Positions 15,890 through 24,969 of a stretch of 44,625 nt of DNA are shown in pieces. The translations under genes and the position numbers were made by a program. Under the pieces are notes generated by a model. That model worked only from the letters and a program-made list of their open reading frames with translations, had not been told where the DNA came from and made no database searches. Numbering within the stretch: position 1 is the stretch's first letter; the number at the start of each line of letters is the position of its first letter. Origin of the DNA: an uncultured Rhodospirillaceae bacterium (lineage in GTDB: Bacteria > Pseudomonadota > Alphaproteobacteria > Dongiales > Dongiaceae); assembly GCA_902826565.1 (NCBI GenBank), contig CADEFF010000017.1, positions 8,218-52,842 on the forward strand, given 5' to 3'.

Positions 15890-17536
15890 ATGAGCCTGCT
15901 CGCCGATATCTTCGGCTATCTCACGGTCGTGCTGCACGGCTTCTCGCTCGTTGCGGAAACCCTGACGCTCGGCGGCATCGCCTTCCTGCTGCTGCTGGCC
16001 CTGCCTTTCGCGGCGGCGCTGGGCGAGGGCGGCGCCGCGCTGCGCCGCCGCAGCTTCGCGCTTCTCGCCTGGAGCGCCTTCGCCGCGGCGCTCCTCGAAG
16101 CCGCCGAGCTCGCCCTCAACGCGACGGTTCTCGCCAGCAGCCTCGATTTCGCGCGCATCCTCGGCGCCGGGTTCTTCGAGGCCGGCCTCGCCAAGATCCT
16201 CGTCTGCCTCGCGCTCTTCGTCGCGGCGCTCCGGCCGAAGCCGGGCGCTGAATGGCTGCTGCTGGTGCTCGGCGCCGGCATGATGGCGGCGAGCCTCGCG
16301 GCGAGCCATGCCGCGGCGCGGCTCGAGGACCGGACGCTGCTGCTCGGGCTGACGCTGCTCCATCGCGTCGCGGCCGGCCTTTGGATCGGCGGCATTCCCT
16401 ATTTCCTGATCGGGCTCCATCTCTGCCCGCGCCCGCCGGATCGCCTGCGCATCGGCCGGCGCTTCTCGGCCATGGCGATGGGCGCGGTGGCGGCGCTGCT
16501 CGTCGGCGGCCTCGGCCTCGCTTTTATCCTGATCGGCTCCTTTCCGGCCCTCTACGGCACCGCCTACGGGATGATGGTGCTCACCAAGTCGCTGCTCTTC
16601 CTCGGCCTCCTCTTCCTCGGCTTCCTCAACAACCGTCTGATCCGGCGGCTGGCGCGCGATCCGGCCACGCCGACGCACCGGCTGTTGCGCTTCTGCGAGG
16701 TGGAGATCGGCATCGGCGTCGCCGTGCTGCTGGCCGCCGCCTCGATCACCTCGCTGCCGCCCGCAATCGATCTGGTGCAGGACCGCGTCACGCTCGAGGA
16801 TTACGCCGAGCGCCTCGCCCCGCGCTGGCCGAGCTTCGAAAGCCCCGCTTTCTCCAGCCTCGCCATCGCGCAACGCCAGGCCGAGCTCGACCGCACCGCC
16901 GCCGCGACGCAAGCGCCGCATCACGAGGCCTTCGTGCCGGGCGGCACTGCGCCGCTGCCGCGCAATGCCGCGGACATCGCCTGGTCGGAATATAACCATC
17001 ACTGGGCCGGGGTCTTCGTGCTGGCGATCGGGCTGCTGGCGCTCGCGGAACGCGCCGGCATCGCGCCCTGGGCCCGGCATTGGCCGCTGCTGCTGCTGGG
17101 TCTTGCCTTCTTCCTCTTCTTCCGCTCCGAAGCCGAGAGCTGGCCGATCGGCGAGCTCGGCTTCTTCGAAAGCCTGCGCAATCCCGAATTCGTCCAGCAC
17201 AAGTTCTTCATGCTGCTCATCGTGCTGTTCGGCCTCTTCGAATGGGCCGTGCGCACCGAACGCCTCAAAGGCAAGGGCTACGCCCTGGTGTTCCCGCTCC
17301 TGGTGGCCGGCGGCGCCGCCTTCCTTCTCGGCCATTCGCACATGCTGACCAATGTGAAGGCGCTGCTGCTCGCCGAGGTCACCCATCTGCCGATCGCGCT
17401 TCTCGGCGTCGCCATCGCCGCCGCGCGCTGGCTCGAGCTCAGGCTCGAGCCGCCGGGCTCCCGCATCGCCGCCTGGGTCTGGCCGCCCTGCTTCGTGCTC
17501 GTCGGCATCATCCTGCTGCTCTATCGGGAGAGCTGA
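15890..17536 (+). CDS. copD: CopD family membrane protein with extra C-terminal half
   Basis: A 548-aa inner-membrane protein, clearly longer than a classical CopD (about 300 aa). Residues about 1-310 form the CopD copper-import-like region with about eight helices. Residues about 365-548 form a second helical region carrying clustered histidines: EYNHHWAG, QHKFFMLL and LLGHSHMLTN followed by EVTHLPIA. Such pairs of His on helices could bind copper or heme. The linker (about 310-360) is polar and probably periplasmic. It follows copC by 13 bases and precedes hpnB by 6, so it is translated with both. A copper role is from family; the function of the second half is unknown. Confidence 0.85.
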   Translation: MSLLADIFGYLTVVLHGFSLVAETLTLGGIAFLLLLALPFAAALGEGGAALRRRSFALLAWSAFAAALLEAAELALNATVLASSLDFARILGAGFFEAGLAKILVCLALFVAALRPKPGAEWLLLVLGAGMMAASLAASHAAARLEDRTLLLGLTLLHRVAAGLWIGGIPYFLIGLHLCPRPPDRLRIGRRFSAMAMGAVAALLVGGLGLAFILIGSFPALYGTAYGMMVLTKSLLFLGLLFLGFLNNRLIRRLARDPATPTHRLLRFCEVEIGIGVAVLLAAASITSLPPAIDLVQDRVTLEDYAERLAPRWPSFESPAFSSLAIAQRQAELDRTAAATQAPHHEAFVPGGTAPLPRNAADIAWSEYNHHWAGVFVLAIGLLALAERAGIAPWARHWPLLLLGLAFFLFFRSEAESWPIGELGFFESLRNPEFVQHKFFMLLIVLFGLFEWAVRTERLKGKGYALVFPLLVAGGAAFLLGHSHMLTNVKALLLAEVTHLPIALLGVAIAAARWLELRLEPPGSRIAAWVWPPCFVLVGIILLLYRES

Positions 17537-17542
17537 ACCGGC

Positions 17543-18769
17543 ATGACGGGCGACAGCATGACGCTGCAGATCGCGCTCGAGGCCGTGGCGGCGCTCGCGC
17601 TCCTCGCCTGGCTCTATCTGCTGCTGCTGCATGGCGGTTTCTGGCGCGCCCGCGAGCGGCTGCCGCAGGGCCTGCCCGCGCCGGCGAGCTGGCCCCCGGT
17701 CGTCGCCATCGTGCCGGCGCGCGACGAGGCGGCGACAATCGCCGCCACGCTCGAGGGGCTGCTCGGCCAGCGCTATGCGGGTCCGTTCCGGATCATCCTG
17801 GTGGATGACGGGAGTCGCGACGGCACCGGCGAGATCGCGCGGGCGCTCGCGGCGCGCGACGGCGGCGGACGCCTCTCGGTGCTGGCCGGAAAGCCGCTCG
17901 CCCACGGCTGGACGGGCAAGCTCTGGGCGGTGGCGCAAGGGATCGAGGCGGCGAAGGCCGGCGGTGCCGCGGACTGGCTTTTCCTCACCGACGCCGACAT
18001 CCGCCACGGGCCCGATACGCTCGACCGCCTGGTGCGGCAGGCGGCGGCGGGCCGCTACGATCTCGTCTCGCTGATGGCGCGGCTCCATTGCGGGACCTTC
18101 TGGGAGCGGCTGCTGATCCCGGCCTTCGTCTATTTCTTCCAGAAGCTCTACCCCTTCGCCTGGTCGGCGGACCCGAGGCGCGGCACCGCCGCCGCCGCCG
18201 GCGGTTGCGTGCTGGTGCGCGCGCGGCCCCTCGAGGCGCTCGGCGGGATCGCCGCCATTCGCGGACGGCTGATCGACGATTGCGCGCTCGCCCGCGCGGT
18301 GAAGCGGAGCGGCGGGCGCCTCTGGATCGGCCTTGCCGCCGAGACGCTGAGCCTTCGCGTCTATGACCGGCTCGCGCCGATCTGGATGATGGTGGCGCGG
18401 TCCGCCTTCACCCAGCTTCGCCATTCGGCGTTCCTGCTGATCGGCACGGTGCTGGGCATGGCGCTGCTCTATCTCGCGCCGCCGCTGATCCTGGTCGCGA
18501 CACCCTGGCATGGCGATCGGCCGGCGGCGCTGCTCGCCGGCGCCGCCTATCTCGCCATGGCCGCCTCCTATCTGCCGATGCTCGCCTATTACGGACGCCG
18601 TCCGTGGGAAGGCTTCCTGCTGCCGCTCGCGGGATTGCTCTACACGCTGATGACCCTCGATTCCGCGCGCCGCTACTGGTTCGTCGGCGGCAATCGCTGG
18701 AAAGGACGCGATTATGCGCGGAGCGGCGCCAGCGCGCGCGAGCGCGACGGCCGTCCGGCGGCCGAATGA
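17543..18769 (+). CDS. hpnB: Hopanoid-associated glycosyltransferase HpnB
   Basis: A 408-aa membrane-anchored GT2 glycosyltransferase of the HpnB family. An N-terminal helix (residues about 6-30) precedes the catalytic GT-A domain, with IVPARDEAATI, VDDGSRDGT and the DXD-type TDADIRHGPDTL. Three or four C-terminal helices follow (about 290-385), with a closing ARRYWFVGGNRWKGRDY typical of the family. It lies in the hopanoid operon six bases after copD. Its biochemical role is not established; sugar transfer to a hopanoid is the usual guess. Two starts are possible, 17543 and 17558; the first is kept because both precede the first helix. Confidence 0.92.
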   Translation: MTGDSMTLQIALEAVAALALLAWLYLLLLHGGFWRARERLPQGLPAPASWPPVVAIVPARDEAATIAATLEGLLGQRYAGPFRIILVDDGSRDGTGEIARALAARDGGGRLSVLAGKPLAHGWTGKLWAVAQGIEAAKAGGAADWLFLTDADIRHGPDTLDRLVRQAAAGRYDLVSLMARLHCGTFWERLLIPAFVYFFQKLYPFAWSADPRRGTAAAAGGCVLVRARPLEALGGIAAIRGRLIDDCALARAVKRSGGRLWIGLAAETLSLRVYDRLAPIWMMVARSAFTQLRHSAFLLIGTVLGMALLYLAPPLILVATPWHGDRPAALLAGAAYLAMAASYLPMLAYYGRRPWEGFLLPLAGLLYTLMTLDSARRYWFVGGNRWKGRDYARSGASARERDGRPAAE

Positions 18770-18813
18770 CGCGGCTGGCATCCTCCGGCCGGCCGCGCTA
18801 GGACATCAGGGCG

Positions 18814-19683
18814 ATGCAGGCCACAGTCGAAACCCCGTCCGGCAAAGGCGCCGGCGACGAGAATTTTCCGGTCGGGTCCTGGCTGCTGCCGGCGCGTCTG
18901 CGGCCCCATGTGGCGCGGTTCTATGCCTTCGCCCGCGCGATCGACGACATCGCCGACAATCCGGCCCTGGCGCCGGCCGACAAGGTCGCGCGGCTCGAAG
19001 GCTTCGCCCGCGCGCTCGCCGAAGGGGCCGGCGATCCTGCCACCTTCGCCAAGGCGCATCGCCTGCGCGAGAGCCTCGCCGAAACCGGCGTGCCGGCGCG
19101 GCACGGGCTCGATCTCATCGACGCCTTCAAGCAGGACGCGGTCAAGGGGCGCTATCGCGACTGGGAGGATCTGATGGGCTATTGCATCCGCTCGGCGGCG
19201 CCGGTCGGACGCTATCTCGTCGATCTCCATGGCGAGGATCGCCGCTGCTACGCCGCGTCCGACGCGCTCTGCAATGCGCTCCAGGTGCTAAACCATCTGC
19301 AGGACTGCCAGGCGGACTATCGCACTCTCGACCGCGTCTATCTGCCGGAACCCTGGCTTGCCGATGCGGGGAGCGGGATCGAGGATCTCGACCGGCCGCA
19401 GGCGACGCCGGGGCTCCGGCGCGTGCTCGACCGGCTGCTCGACGAAACGGCCCTGCTGGTTCGCGACGCCCGCCCGCTGGCCTCCCAGTTCCGCGATCGC
19501 CGCTTCGCCATGGAGGCCGCGTTCATCTGGCGTATCTCGCGGCGTCTCACGGAAGAGCTGCGCCGCCGCGATCCGCTGGCCGAGCGCGTCGTTCTTTCCA
19601 AGCCCGCCTTTCTCTCGGCCGGGCTCTGGGGCGTCGGCCATGCGCTCTTCGGTCCCCGCGCCCCCTTCGGCCCCCACGCATGA
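18814..19683 (+). CDS. hpnC: Hydroxysqualene synthase HpnC
   Basis: A 289-aa member of the squalene/phytoene synthase superfamily. By studies of the HpnCDE route it converts presqualene diphosphate to hydroxysqualene. Two Asp-rich motifs for Mg-diphosphate binding are visible: ARAIDDIADN (near residue 45) and LQDCQADYRTLDRVYLPE (near residue 166). The first-motif context GSWLLPARLRPHVARFYAFAR and ending LSKPAFLSAGLWGVG are HpnC-like. It lies 44 bases after hpnB and 13 before hpnA. It acts at the cytoplasmic membrane face with HpnD and HpnE. Confidence 0.93.
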   Translation: MQATVETPSGKGAGDENFPVGSWLLPARLRPHVARFYAFARAIDDIADNPALAPADKVARLEGFARALAEGAGDPATFAKAHRLRESLAETGVPARHGLDLIDAFKQDAVKGRYRDWEDLMGYCIRSAAPVGRYLVDLHGEDRRCYAASDALCNALQVLNHLQDCQADYRTLDRVYLPEPWLADAGSGIEDLDRPQATPGLRRVLDRLLDETALLVRDARPLASQFRDRRFAMEAAFIWRISRRLTEELRRRDPLAERVVLSKPAFLSAGLWGVGHALFGPRAPFGPHA

Positions 19684-19696
19684 CGACCGGTCCTGC

Positions 19697-20716
19697 ATGA
19701 CCGGGGTTGCGCTGGTCACCGGCGGCGGCGGCTTCATCGGCAGCCATCTCGCCCGCCTGCTTCACGAACGCGGCCTGAAGGTGCGCGTGCTCGACATCGC
19801 CGGCGCGCCCGAGCTTCCGGACGGGGTCGAGATCCGCAAGGGCTCGATCCTTGATGCCGCCGCCCTGGCGAGCGCGCTCGAGGGCGTCGAGTGCCTCTAT
19901 CATCTGGCGGCCAATCCCGATCTCTGGGCGGCGCGGCCGCAAAGCTTCCTCGAGCTCAACTATCACGGCACGCTCGCCGTGCTGGAGGCGGCGCGGACGG
20001 CGCGGACGCCGCGCGTCGTCTATACCTCGACCGAATCGATCCTGAAGGGCGTGCGGCGGACGAACGGGTCGGTGATCGACGAAGACTCGGCGCCCGCGCG
20101 CCTCGAGGACATGCCCGGCCCTTACTGCCGATCGAAGTTCCTCGCCGAGCGCGCCGCCTTCGCCGCCGCGGCGTCCGGCATGCCGATCGTGATCGTCAAT
20201 CCGACCATGCCGGTCGGACCGGGCGATCGCCACCTGACGCCGCCCTCGCGCATGCTGCTCGATTACCTGAACGGCCGCGCGCCCGCCTATCTCGACTGGG
20301 AATGCAATCTGGTGGATGCGCGCGATGCGGCGCTCGGCCATATCCTCGCGGCCGAGCGCGGCCAGACGGGCGAGAACTACATCCTCGGCGGCCATAACCT
20401 GCGCTTTTCCGCCCTGCTGGCGGAGCTCGAGCGGCTGACCGGCCTCGCGATGCCGAAGCGGCGCGTGCCCTATGCCCTCGCCTATCTGTCGGCGGTCCTG
20501 TCCGAGACGATCGCCTGGGCGACCAAGCGTCGCCCCGTCGCGCCCCTGACCGGCGTGCGGCTCGCCGGCAGCCCGATGATCTTCGACCATCGCAAGGCGT
20601 CGGCCGAGCTCGGCTTCGAGCCGCGCCCCATCGCCGAGACGCTGCGCGACGCGATCGCCGATTTCGCCCGGCGCAATCTGCTCACGCGCCCGGTTGCCTC
20701 TAATAAGTCTATATAA
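19697..20716 (+). CDS. hpnA: Hopanoid-associated sugar epimerase HpnA
   Basis: A 339-aa NAD-dependent epimerase/dehydratase-type protein. The Rossmann loop reads VTGGGGFIGSHLARLL. The catalytic region shows VVYTSTES and YCRSK (YxxxK). Blocks such as VNPTMPVGPGDRHLTPP, LNLVDARD-like CNLVDARDAALGHILA and ENYILGGHNL are those I associate with HpnA. It probably acts on a sugar or sugar-like side chain, but no reaction is established. The position is odd: it separates hpnC from hpnD, which are often adjacent. Its last codons are AT-rich and the gene ends in TCTATATAA, unlike its neighbours. Confidence 0.85.
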   Translation: MTGVALVTGGGGFIGSHLARLLHERGLKVRVLDIAGAPELPDGVEIRKGSILDAAALASALEGVECLYHLAANPDLWAARPQSFLELNYHGTLAVLEAARTARTPRVVYTSTESILKGVRRTNGSVIDEDSAPARLEDMPGPYCRSKFLAERAAFAAAASGMPIVIVNPTMPVGPGDRHLTPPSRMLLDYLNGRAPAYLDWECNLVDARDAALGHILAAERGQTGENYILGGHNLRFSALLAELERLTGLAMPKRRVPYALAYLSAVLSETIAWATKRRPVAPLTGVRLAGSPMIFDHRKASAELGFEPRPIAETLRDAIADFARRNLLTRPVASNKSI

Positions 20717-20814
20717 TACAACGTTATTTTGGCATTGCCTCGGCGTCGTCCTCGGCTATCCTCCGGGGTTGACGGGCGTTCGGGCGAGCGCCGCCACGGG
20801 ATGAGATCGGCAAA
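20700..20814 (+). promoter_or_regulatory. AT-rich gap before hpnD, possible internal promoter
   Basis: The end of hpnA and the following 98-bp gap hold a locally AT-rich stretch with TATAAT at 20712-20717. A TTGACG at 20769-20774 is also present. No correctly spaced -35/-10 pair could be built from these elements. This is the longest gap inside the hopanoid gene string, so a secondary promoter for hpnDEFG is possible. Confidence 0.25.
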
Positions 20815-21675
20815 ATGAGCACGGGCACGATGCAAGCCGGAACGACGGCGGCCGGCGACCGGGCGGAGATCGCCGAGCGCGTGCTCAAGGCGCGCACCTC
20901 CTTCTATTGGGCGATGCGGTTGCTGCCGCGCGCGAAGCGCGACGCGATGTTCGCGGTCTATGCCTTCTGCCGCGTCGTGGACGATATCGCCGACGGCGAT
21001 CTCCCGAACGAGCGCAAGCGGACGGCGCTCTCCGACTGGCGCGGCGAGATCGACCGGCTCTATGAGGGCCGGCCCGCCGATCCGATCGCCCGCGCGCTGC
21101 TCCGGCCGGTGCGCGATTTCGGTCTTCGCCGCGAGGATTTCCTCGCCGTGATCGACGGCGTCGAGATGGATGCGCGCGGGCCGATCCAGGCGCCGCCGAT
21201 GGCCGAGCTCGAGCTCTATTGCGCGCGCGTGGCGGGCGCCGTGGGGCGGCTTTCGGTCCGGATCTTCGGCGCGCCGCAGCCGGCCGGCGACCGGCTCGCG
21301 ACGGAGCTCGGCGAGGCGGTGCAGCTCACCAACCTGCTGCGCGACCTGCGCGAGGATGCCGCGGTCGATCGGCTCTATCTCCCGCGCGAGCTGCTGGATC
21401 GCTTCGCCGTGCCGGCGAAGCCCGCTTTGGCCCTGGACCATCCCGGCCTCGCCGGCGTCTGCGCGGCGGTCGCCGAGCGCGCCGAGCGCCGTTTCGCCGA
21501 AGCGACCGCGACGCTTGCCGGCTTGCCGCGGCGCGAGCTCAAGCCCGCCCGCATCATTCATGCGATCTACCACCGCCTGCTGGAGCGGTTGCGGGACGCA
21601 GGCTTCGCCACGGCGATGCCGGTGCGGCTCGGCAAATGGGAGAAACTGCGGATCGCCCTCGGGAATCTCCGGTGA
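20815..21675 (+). CDS. hpnD: Presqualene diphosphate synthase HpnD
   Basis: A 286-aa squalene/phytoene synthase superfamily enzyme that joins two farnesyl diphosphates into presqualene diphosphate, the first step of the HpnCDE squalene route. Visible motifs are SFYWAMRLLPRAKRDAM near residue 23, the first Asp-rich site RVVDDIADGD, and the second TNLLRDLREDAAVDRLYLP. The C-terminus KIIHAIYHRLLERL-like (RIIHAIYHRLLERLRDAGF) fits the family. The stop overlaps the hpnE ATG as TGATG, implying coupled translation. A second in-frame ATG at 20830 could be the start; the first is used. Confidence 0.94.
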   Translation: MSTGTMQAGTTAAGDRAEIAERVLKARTSFYWAMRLLPRAKRDAMFAVYAFCRVVDDIADGDLPNERKRTALSDWRGEIDRLYEGRPADPIARALLRPVRDFGLRREDFLAVIDGVEMDARGPIQAPPMAELELYCARVAGAVGRLSVRIFGAPQPAGDRLATELGEAVQLTNLLRDLREDAAVDRLYLPRELLDRFAVPAKPALALDHPGLAGVCAAVAERAERRFAEATATLAGLPRRELKPARIIHAIYHRLLERLRDAGFATAMPVRLGKWEKLRIALGNLR

Positions 21676-23003
21676 TGCGCAGCGTCGGCGTCTGCCACAT
21701 CGTCGGGGCCGGGCTCGCCGGCCTCAGCGCCGCGCTTTCGCTGAGCGAGGCGGGCCGCGTGCGGCTCTACGAGGCTGCCGGCCATGCCGGCGGCCGCTGC
21801 CGTTCCTATGACGATCGCGAGATCGGGCGGCGCATCGACAACGGCAATCACATGCTGTTCAGCGCCAACGGCGCCTCGCTCGCCTATCTCGACCTGGTCG
21901 GCGCCCGCGGCAGCATGATCGAGCTCGACGAGGCGCGCTTCCCTTTCCTCGACCTCGCCACCGGCGAGCGCTGGTGCGTGCGGCCCAATGCCGGCCGGCT
22001 GCCCTGGTGGATCCTCGCCCGCGACCGCCGCGTGCCGGGGACGAGCCTCGTCGACTATCTTGCGATCCTGCGGCTGCTCTTCGCCGGGCGCGCGCAGACC
22101 GTCGCCGGGATCGTCGATCCCGCCTCCCCGATCGCCCGCCGGATGATCGAGCCGCTCACCGTCGCCGTGCTCAATACCGCGATGAAGGACGGCGCCGCCT
22201 GGCTGCTCGGCCGGATGCTCCGCCTCAGCTTCGCGCGCGGCGGCGAGGCCTGCCGCGCGCTCATCGCGCGCGACGGCCTTTCCGAGAGCTTCGTGCTGCC
22301 GGCGATCCGGCGCCTCGAGGCGGCGGGCGTCGAACTCCGCTTCAACCAGCGGCTCCGCGCCCTCGAGGCCGACGGCGGTCGCGTGCGCCGCCTCGTCTTC
22401 GGTGCCGAGACCGTCGAGCTCGGCCCGGAGGACCGGCTTGTTCTGGCGGTGCCGCCGCAGATCGCGGCCGAGCTGCTGCCGGGGCTGGCGGTGCCGGAGG
22501 GCACGCGCGCCATCCTCAATGCGCATTTCCGCCTCGCCCGGCCGTTCGAGCCGGAGAACGGGATTCCCTTCCTCGCCCTGGTCGGCGGCGTGGCGCAATG
22601 GGTCTTTTTCCGGGGCGATGTGGCGAGCGTAACGGTGAGCGCGGCCGACGCCCTCGTCGATGAACCGGCCGACCGGCTGGCGTCAATGTTGTGGCAGGAC
22701 GTGGCCAGGGCCGTTAACCAACCGGGGGCGGCACTCCCGCCCTACCGGATCATCAAGGAGAAGCTCGCGACCTTCGCCCAGGTGCCGGCCGCCCTTTCCC
22801 GCCGCCCGGAAGCCCGTACCAGGCTCGAAAACCTGTTTCTGGCGGGGGATTGGACGGAAACGGGCTTGCCTGCAACCATCGAAGGGGCTATCCGGTCAGG
22901 ATTCCATGCCGCAACCTTGATCCGTGCCGCCGCCGGACAGCGTCCGGCGCGCTTGGCTGTGGGCCGGGAAGCGGCGGGAACGCTCGACAGACAGGCCGTT
23001 TGA
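21675..23003 (+). CDS. hpnE: Hydroxysqualene dehydroxylase HpnE
   Basis: A 442-aa FAD-dependent amine-oxidase/phytoene-desaturase-type flavoprotein that reduces hydroxysqualene to squalene. The dinucleotide-binding motif HIVGAGLAGLSAALSLSEAG is at residues about 8-27, followed by YEAAGHAGGRCRSY. The C-terminal FAD-contact block is LFLAGDWTETGLPATIEGAIRSG. Length fits the family (about 420-440 aa). It starts at ATG 21675 within the hpnD stop. About 25 residues after the FAD block form a poorly conserved tail. The squalene it makes is the substrate of the next gene. Confidence 0.94.
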   Translation: MRSVGVCHIVGAGLAGLSAALSLSEAGRVRLYEAAGHAGGRCRSYDDREIGRRIDNGNHMLFSANGASLAYLDLVGARGSMIELDEARFPFLDLATGERWCVRPNAGRLPWWILARDRRVPGTSLVDYLAILRLLFAGRAQTVAGIVDPASPIARRMIEPLTVAVLNTAMKDGAAWLLGRMLRLSFARGGEACRALIARDGLSESFVLPAIRRLEAAGVELRFNQRLRALEADGGRVRRLVFGAETVELGPEDRLVLAVPPQIAAELLPGLAVPEGTRAILNAHFRLARPFEPENGIPFLALVGGVAQWVFFRGDVASVTVSAADALVDEPADRLASMLWQDVARAVNQPGAALPPYRIIKEKLATFAQVPAALSRRPEARTRLENLFLAGDWTETGLPATIEGAIRSGFHAATLIRAAAGQRPARLAVGREAAGTLDRQAV

Positions 23004-23013
23004 CGCAAGACCG

Positions 23014-24969
23014 ATGGACGACAGCAGCAGCATCGCCACCTACCCGGACCTCGGACGGCTCGACCGCACGGTCGAGGAGGTCAAGGCTACGCTCGAATCG
23101 AAGCGCGGCGTCGCGGGCGAATGGTGCTACGAGCTCGAGGCCGACGCGACCATCCCGGCCGAATACATCCTGCTCGAGCATTTTCTGGACGAGATCGACC
23201 AGCCCCTCCAGGAAGACCTCGCGCGCTATCTCAGGCGCATCCAGGGCAAGCATGGCGGCTGGCCGCTCTTCCATGAGGGCGATTTCAACATCAGCGCGTC
23301 GGTCAAGGCCTATTACGCGCTGAAGCTCGCCGGCGACGACTCCGACGCGCCGCATATGCAGCGCGCGCGAAAGGCGATCCTCGATTTCGGCGGCGCCGCG
23401 CGGGCGAACGTCTTCACGCGCATCCAGCTCGCCTTGTTCGGCCAGGTGCCGTGGCGGGCCGTGCCGGTCATGCCGGTCGAGATCATGCTGCTGCCGAAAT
23501 GGGCGCCGTTCCATATCGACAAGGTCGCCTACTGGTCGCGCACGGTGATCGTGCCGCTGCTGATCCTGATGGCGAAGAAGCCGCAGGCCCGCAATCCGAC
23601 GCGGATCGGCGTGTCGGAGCTCTTCGTGACGCCGCCCTTCGAGGAGAAGCGCTACCTCATCAACCCGACTGGCAGCCGCTGGGGCGACATGTTCCTGCTG
23701 CTCGACAAGATCCTGCGGCCGGTCGAGCCGCTCTTCGAGCGCACCCGCCGCCATCGGTCGATCCAGAAGGCGCTCGATTTCATCCTGCCGCGGCTCAATG
23801 GCGATGACGGGCTCGGCGCGATCTATCCCGCCATGGCGAACGCGGTCATGGCCTTCGACACGCTCGGCTACGCCAAGGACCACCCGCATCGCGCGATCGC
23901 GATGGCGGCCGTGCGCAAGCTCATCACCCGCAAGGAAGGCGAGACCTACTGCCAGCCCTGCCTGTCGCCGATCTGGGACACCGGGCTCGCGCTCCACGCC
24001 GTGATGGAGGCGGGGTCCGACGGCGCCGATCCGAAGTTCGACAGCACCACCGAGTGGCTGCTGGAGCGGCAGATCCTCGACCTCGATGGCGACTGGACCA
24101 ACCGGCGCGCCGGTGTGCGGCCGGGCGGCTGGGCGTTCCAGTATCGCAACGCCCATTATCCCGACGTGGACGATACCGCCGTCGTCGGCATGGCGCTCGC
24201 CCGCAGCCGGCGCGCCGAGACCGATCCCCGCGTGAAGCAGTCGATCGATCGCGCGGCGGAATGGATCATCGGCATGCAGAGCAAGAACGGAGGCTGGGGC
24301 GCCTTCGATGCCGACAACACGCACTACTACCTCAACCACATCCCCTTCGCCGACCATGGCGCACTGCTCGACCCGCCGACGGTCGATGTGACGGCGCGCT
24401 GCATCGGCTTCCTCGCCCAGATCGGCGAAGGCGGCGGCGAGGGCGGCGCGCTCCGGCGCGCGGTCGATTATCTGAAGCGCGAGCAGGAGCCGGACGGCTC
24501 CTGGTTCGGCCGCTGGGGCACCAACTACATCTACGGCACCTGGTCGGCGCTGACCGCGCTCAACGCGGCCGGCGAGGATATGGAAGCGCCCCATATCCGC
24601 AAGGCGGTGGACTGGATGCTCGCCCGCCAGCGGCCGGACGGCGGCTGGGGCGAGGACGGCGCCACCTACTGGAAGGACCGCAAGGCCGAAGCCAAGGCCA
24701 GCACGCCGTCGCAGACCGCCTGGGCGGTGATGGGGCTGATGGCGGCGGGCGAGGTCGACAGCCCGGCCGTGCGCCGCGGCATCGCCTTCCTCGAGCAGGC
24801 GCCGCGCCAGGGCGAGAAATGGGAAGAGCCCTGGTACACGGCGGTCGGCTTCCCGCGCGTCTTCTATCTCCGCTATCACGGCTACAGCGCCTATTTCCCG
24901 CTCTGGGCCATGGCGCGCTATCGCAATCTCCAGCGCAGCAACGAGCGCAAGGTCGCGTGGGGAATGTGA
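23014..24969 (+). CDS. shc: Squalene-hopene cyclase
   Basis: A 651-aa monotopic membrane enzyme (HpnF/Shc) that cyclises squalene to hopene and diplopterol. The protonating motif DVDDTA is at residues 384-389. Several QW-type repeats are seen (KHGGWPLF, NGGWGAFDAD, EPDGSWFGRWG, PDGGWGED). The end GFPRVFYLRYHGYSAYFPLWAM is a family signature. The start is ATG 23014 (MDDSSSIATYPDLGRLD), ten bases after hpnE. A longer reading from 22924 would overlap hpnE by 80 bases and adds 30 basic residues without family support. The stop overlaps the GTG of hpnG. Confidence 0.96.
   Translation: MDDSSSIATYPDLGRLDRTVEEVKATLESKRGVAGEWCYELEADATIPAEYILLEHFLDEIDQPLQEDLARYLRRIQGKHGGWPLFHEGDFNISASVKAYYALKLAGDDSDAPHMQRARKAILDFGGAARANVFTRIQLALFGQVPWRAVPVMPVEIMLLPKWAPFHIDKVAYWSRTVIVPLLILMAKKPQARNPTRIGVSELFVTPPFEEKRYLINPTGSRWGDMFLLLDKILRPVEPLFERTRRHRSIQKALDFILPRLNGDDGLGAIYPAMANAVMAFDTLGYAKDHPHRAIAMAAVRKLITRKEGETYCQPCLSPIWDTGLALHAVMEAGSDGADPKFDSTTEWLLERQILDLDGDWTNRRAGVRPGGWAFQYRNAHYPDVDDTAVVGMALARSRRAETDPRVKQSIDRAAEWIIGMQSKNGGWGAFDADNTHYYLNHIPFADHGALLDPPTVDVTARCIGFLAQIGEGGGEGGALRRAVDYLKREQEPDGSWFGRWGTNYIYGTWSALTALNAAGEDMEAPHIRKAVDWMLARQRPDGGWGEDGATYWKDRKAEAKASTPSQTAWAVMGLMAAGEVDSPAVRRGIAFLEQAPRQGEKWEEPWYTAVGFPRVFYLRYHGYSAYFPLWAMARYRNLQRSNERKVAWGM

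Noticed and set aside
15857-18781. A 974-codon open frame on the minus strand
   Set aside because: It lies antisense to copD and hpnB, both with clear family motifs. Its translation is Arg/Glu/Gln-rich low complexity, typical of GC-rich shadow frames.
22924-23013. Earlier ATG for squalene-hopene cyclase
   Set aside because: It would overlap hpnE by 80 bases and add 30 basic residues not seen in the family; 23014 fits operon spacing and family length.
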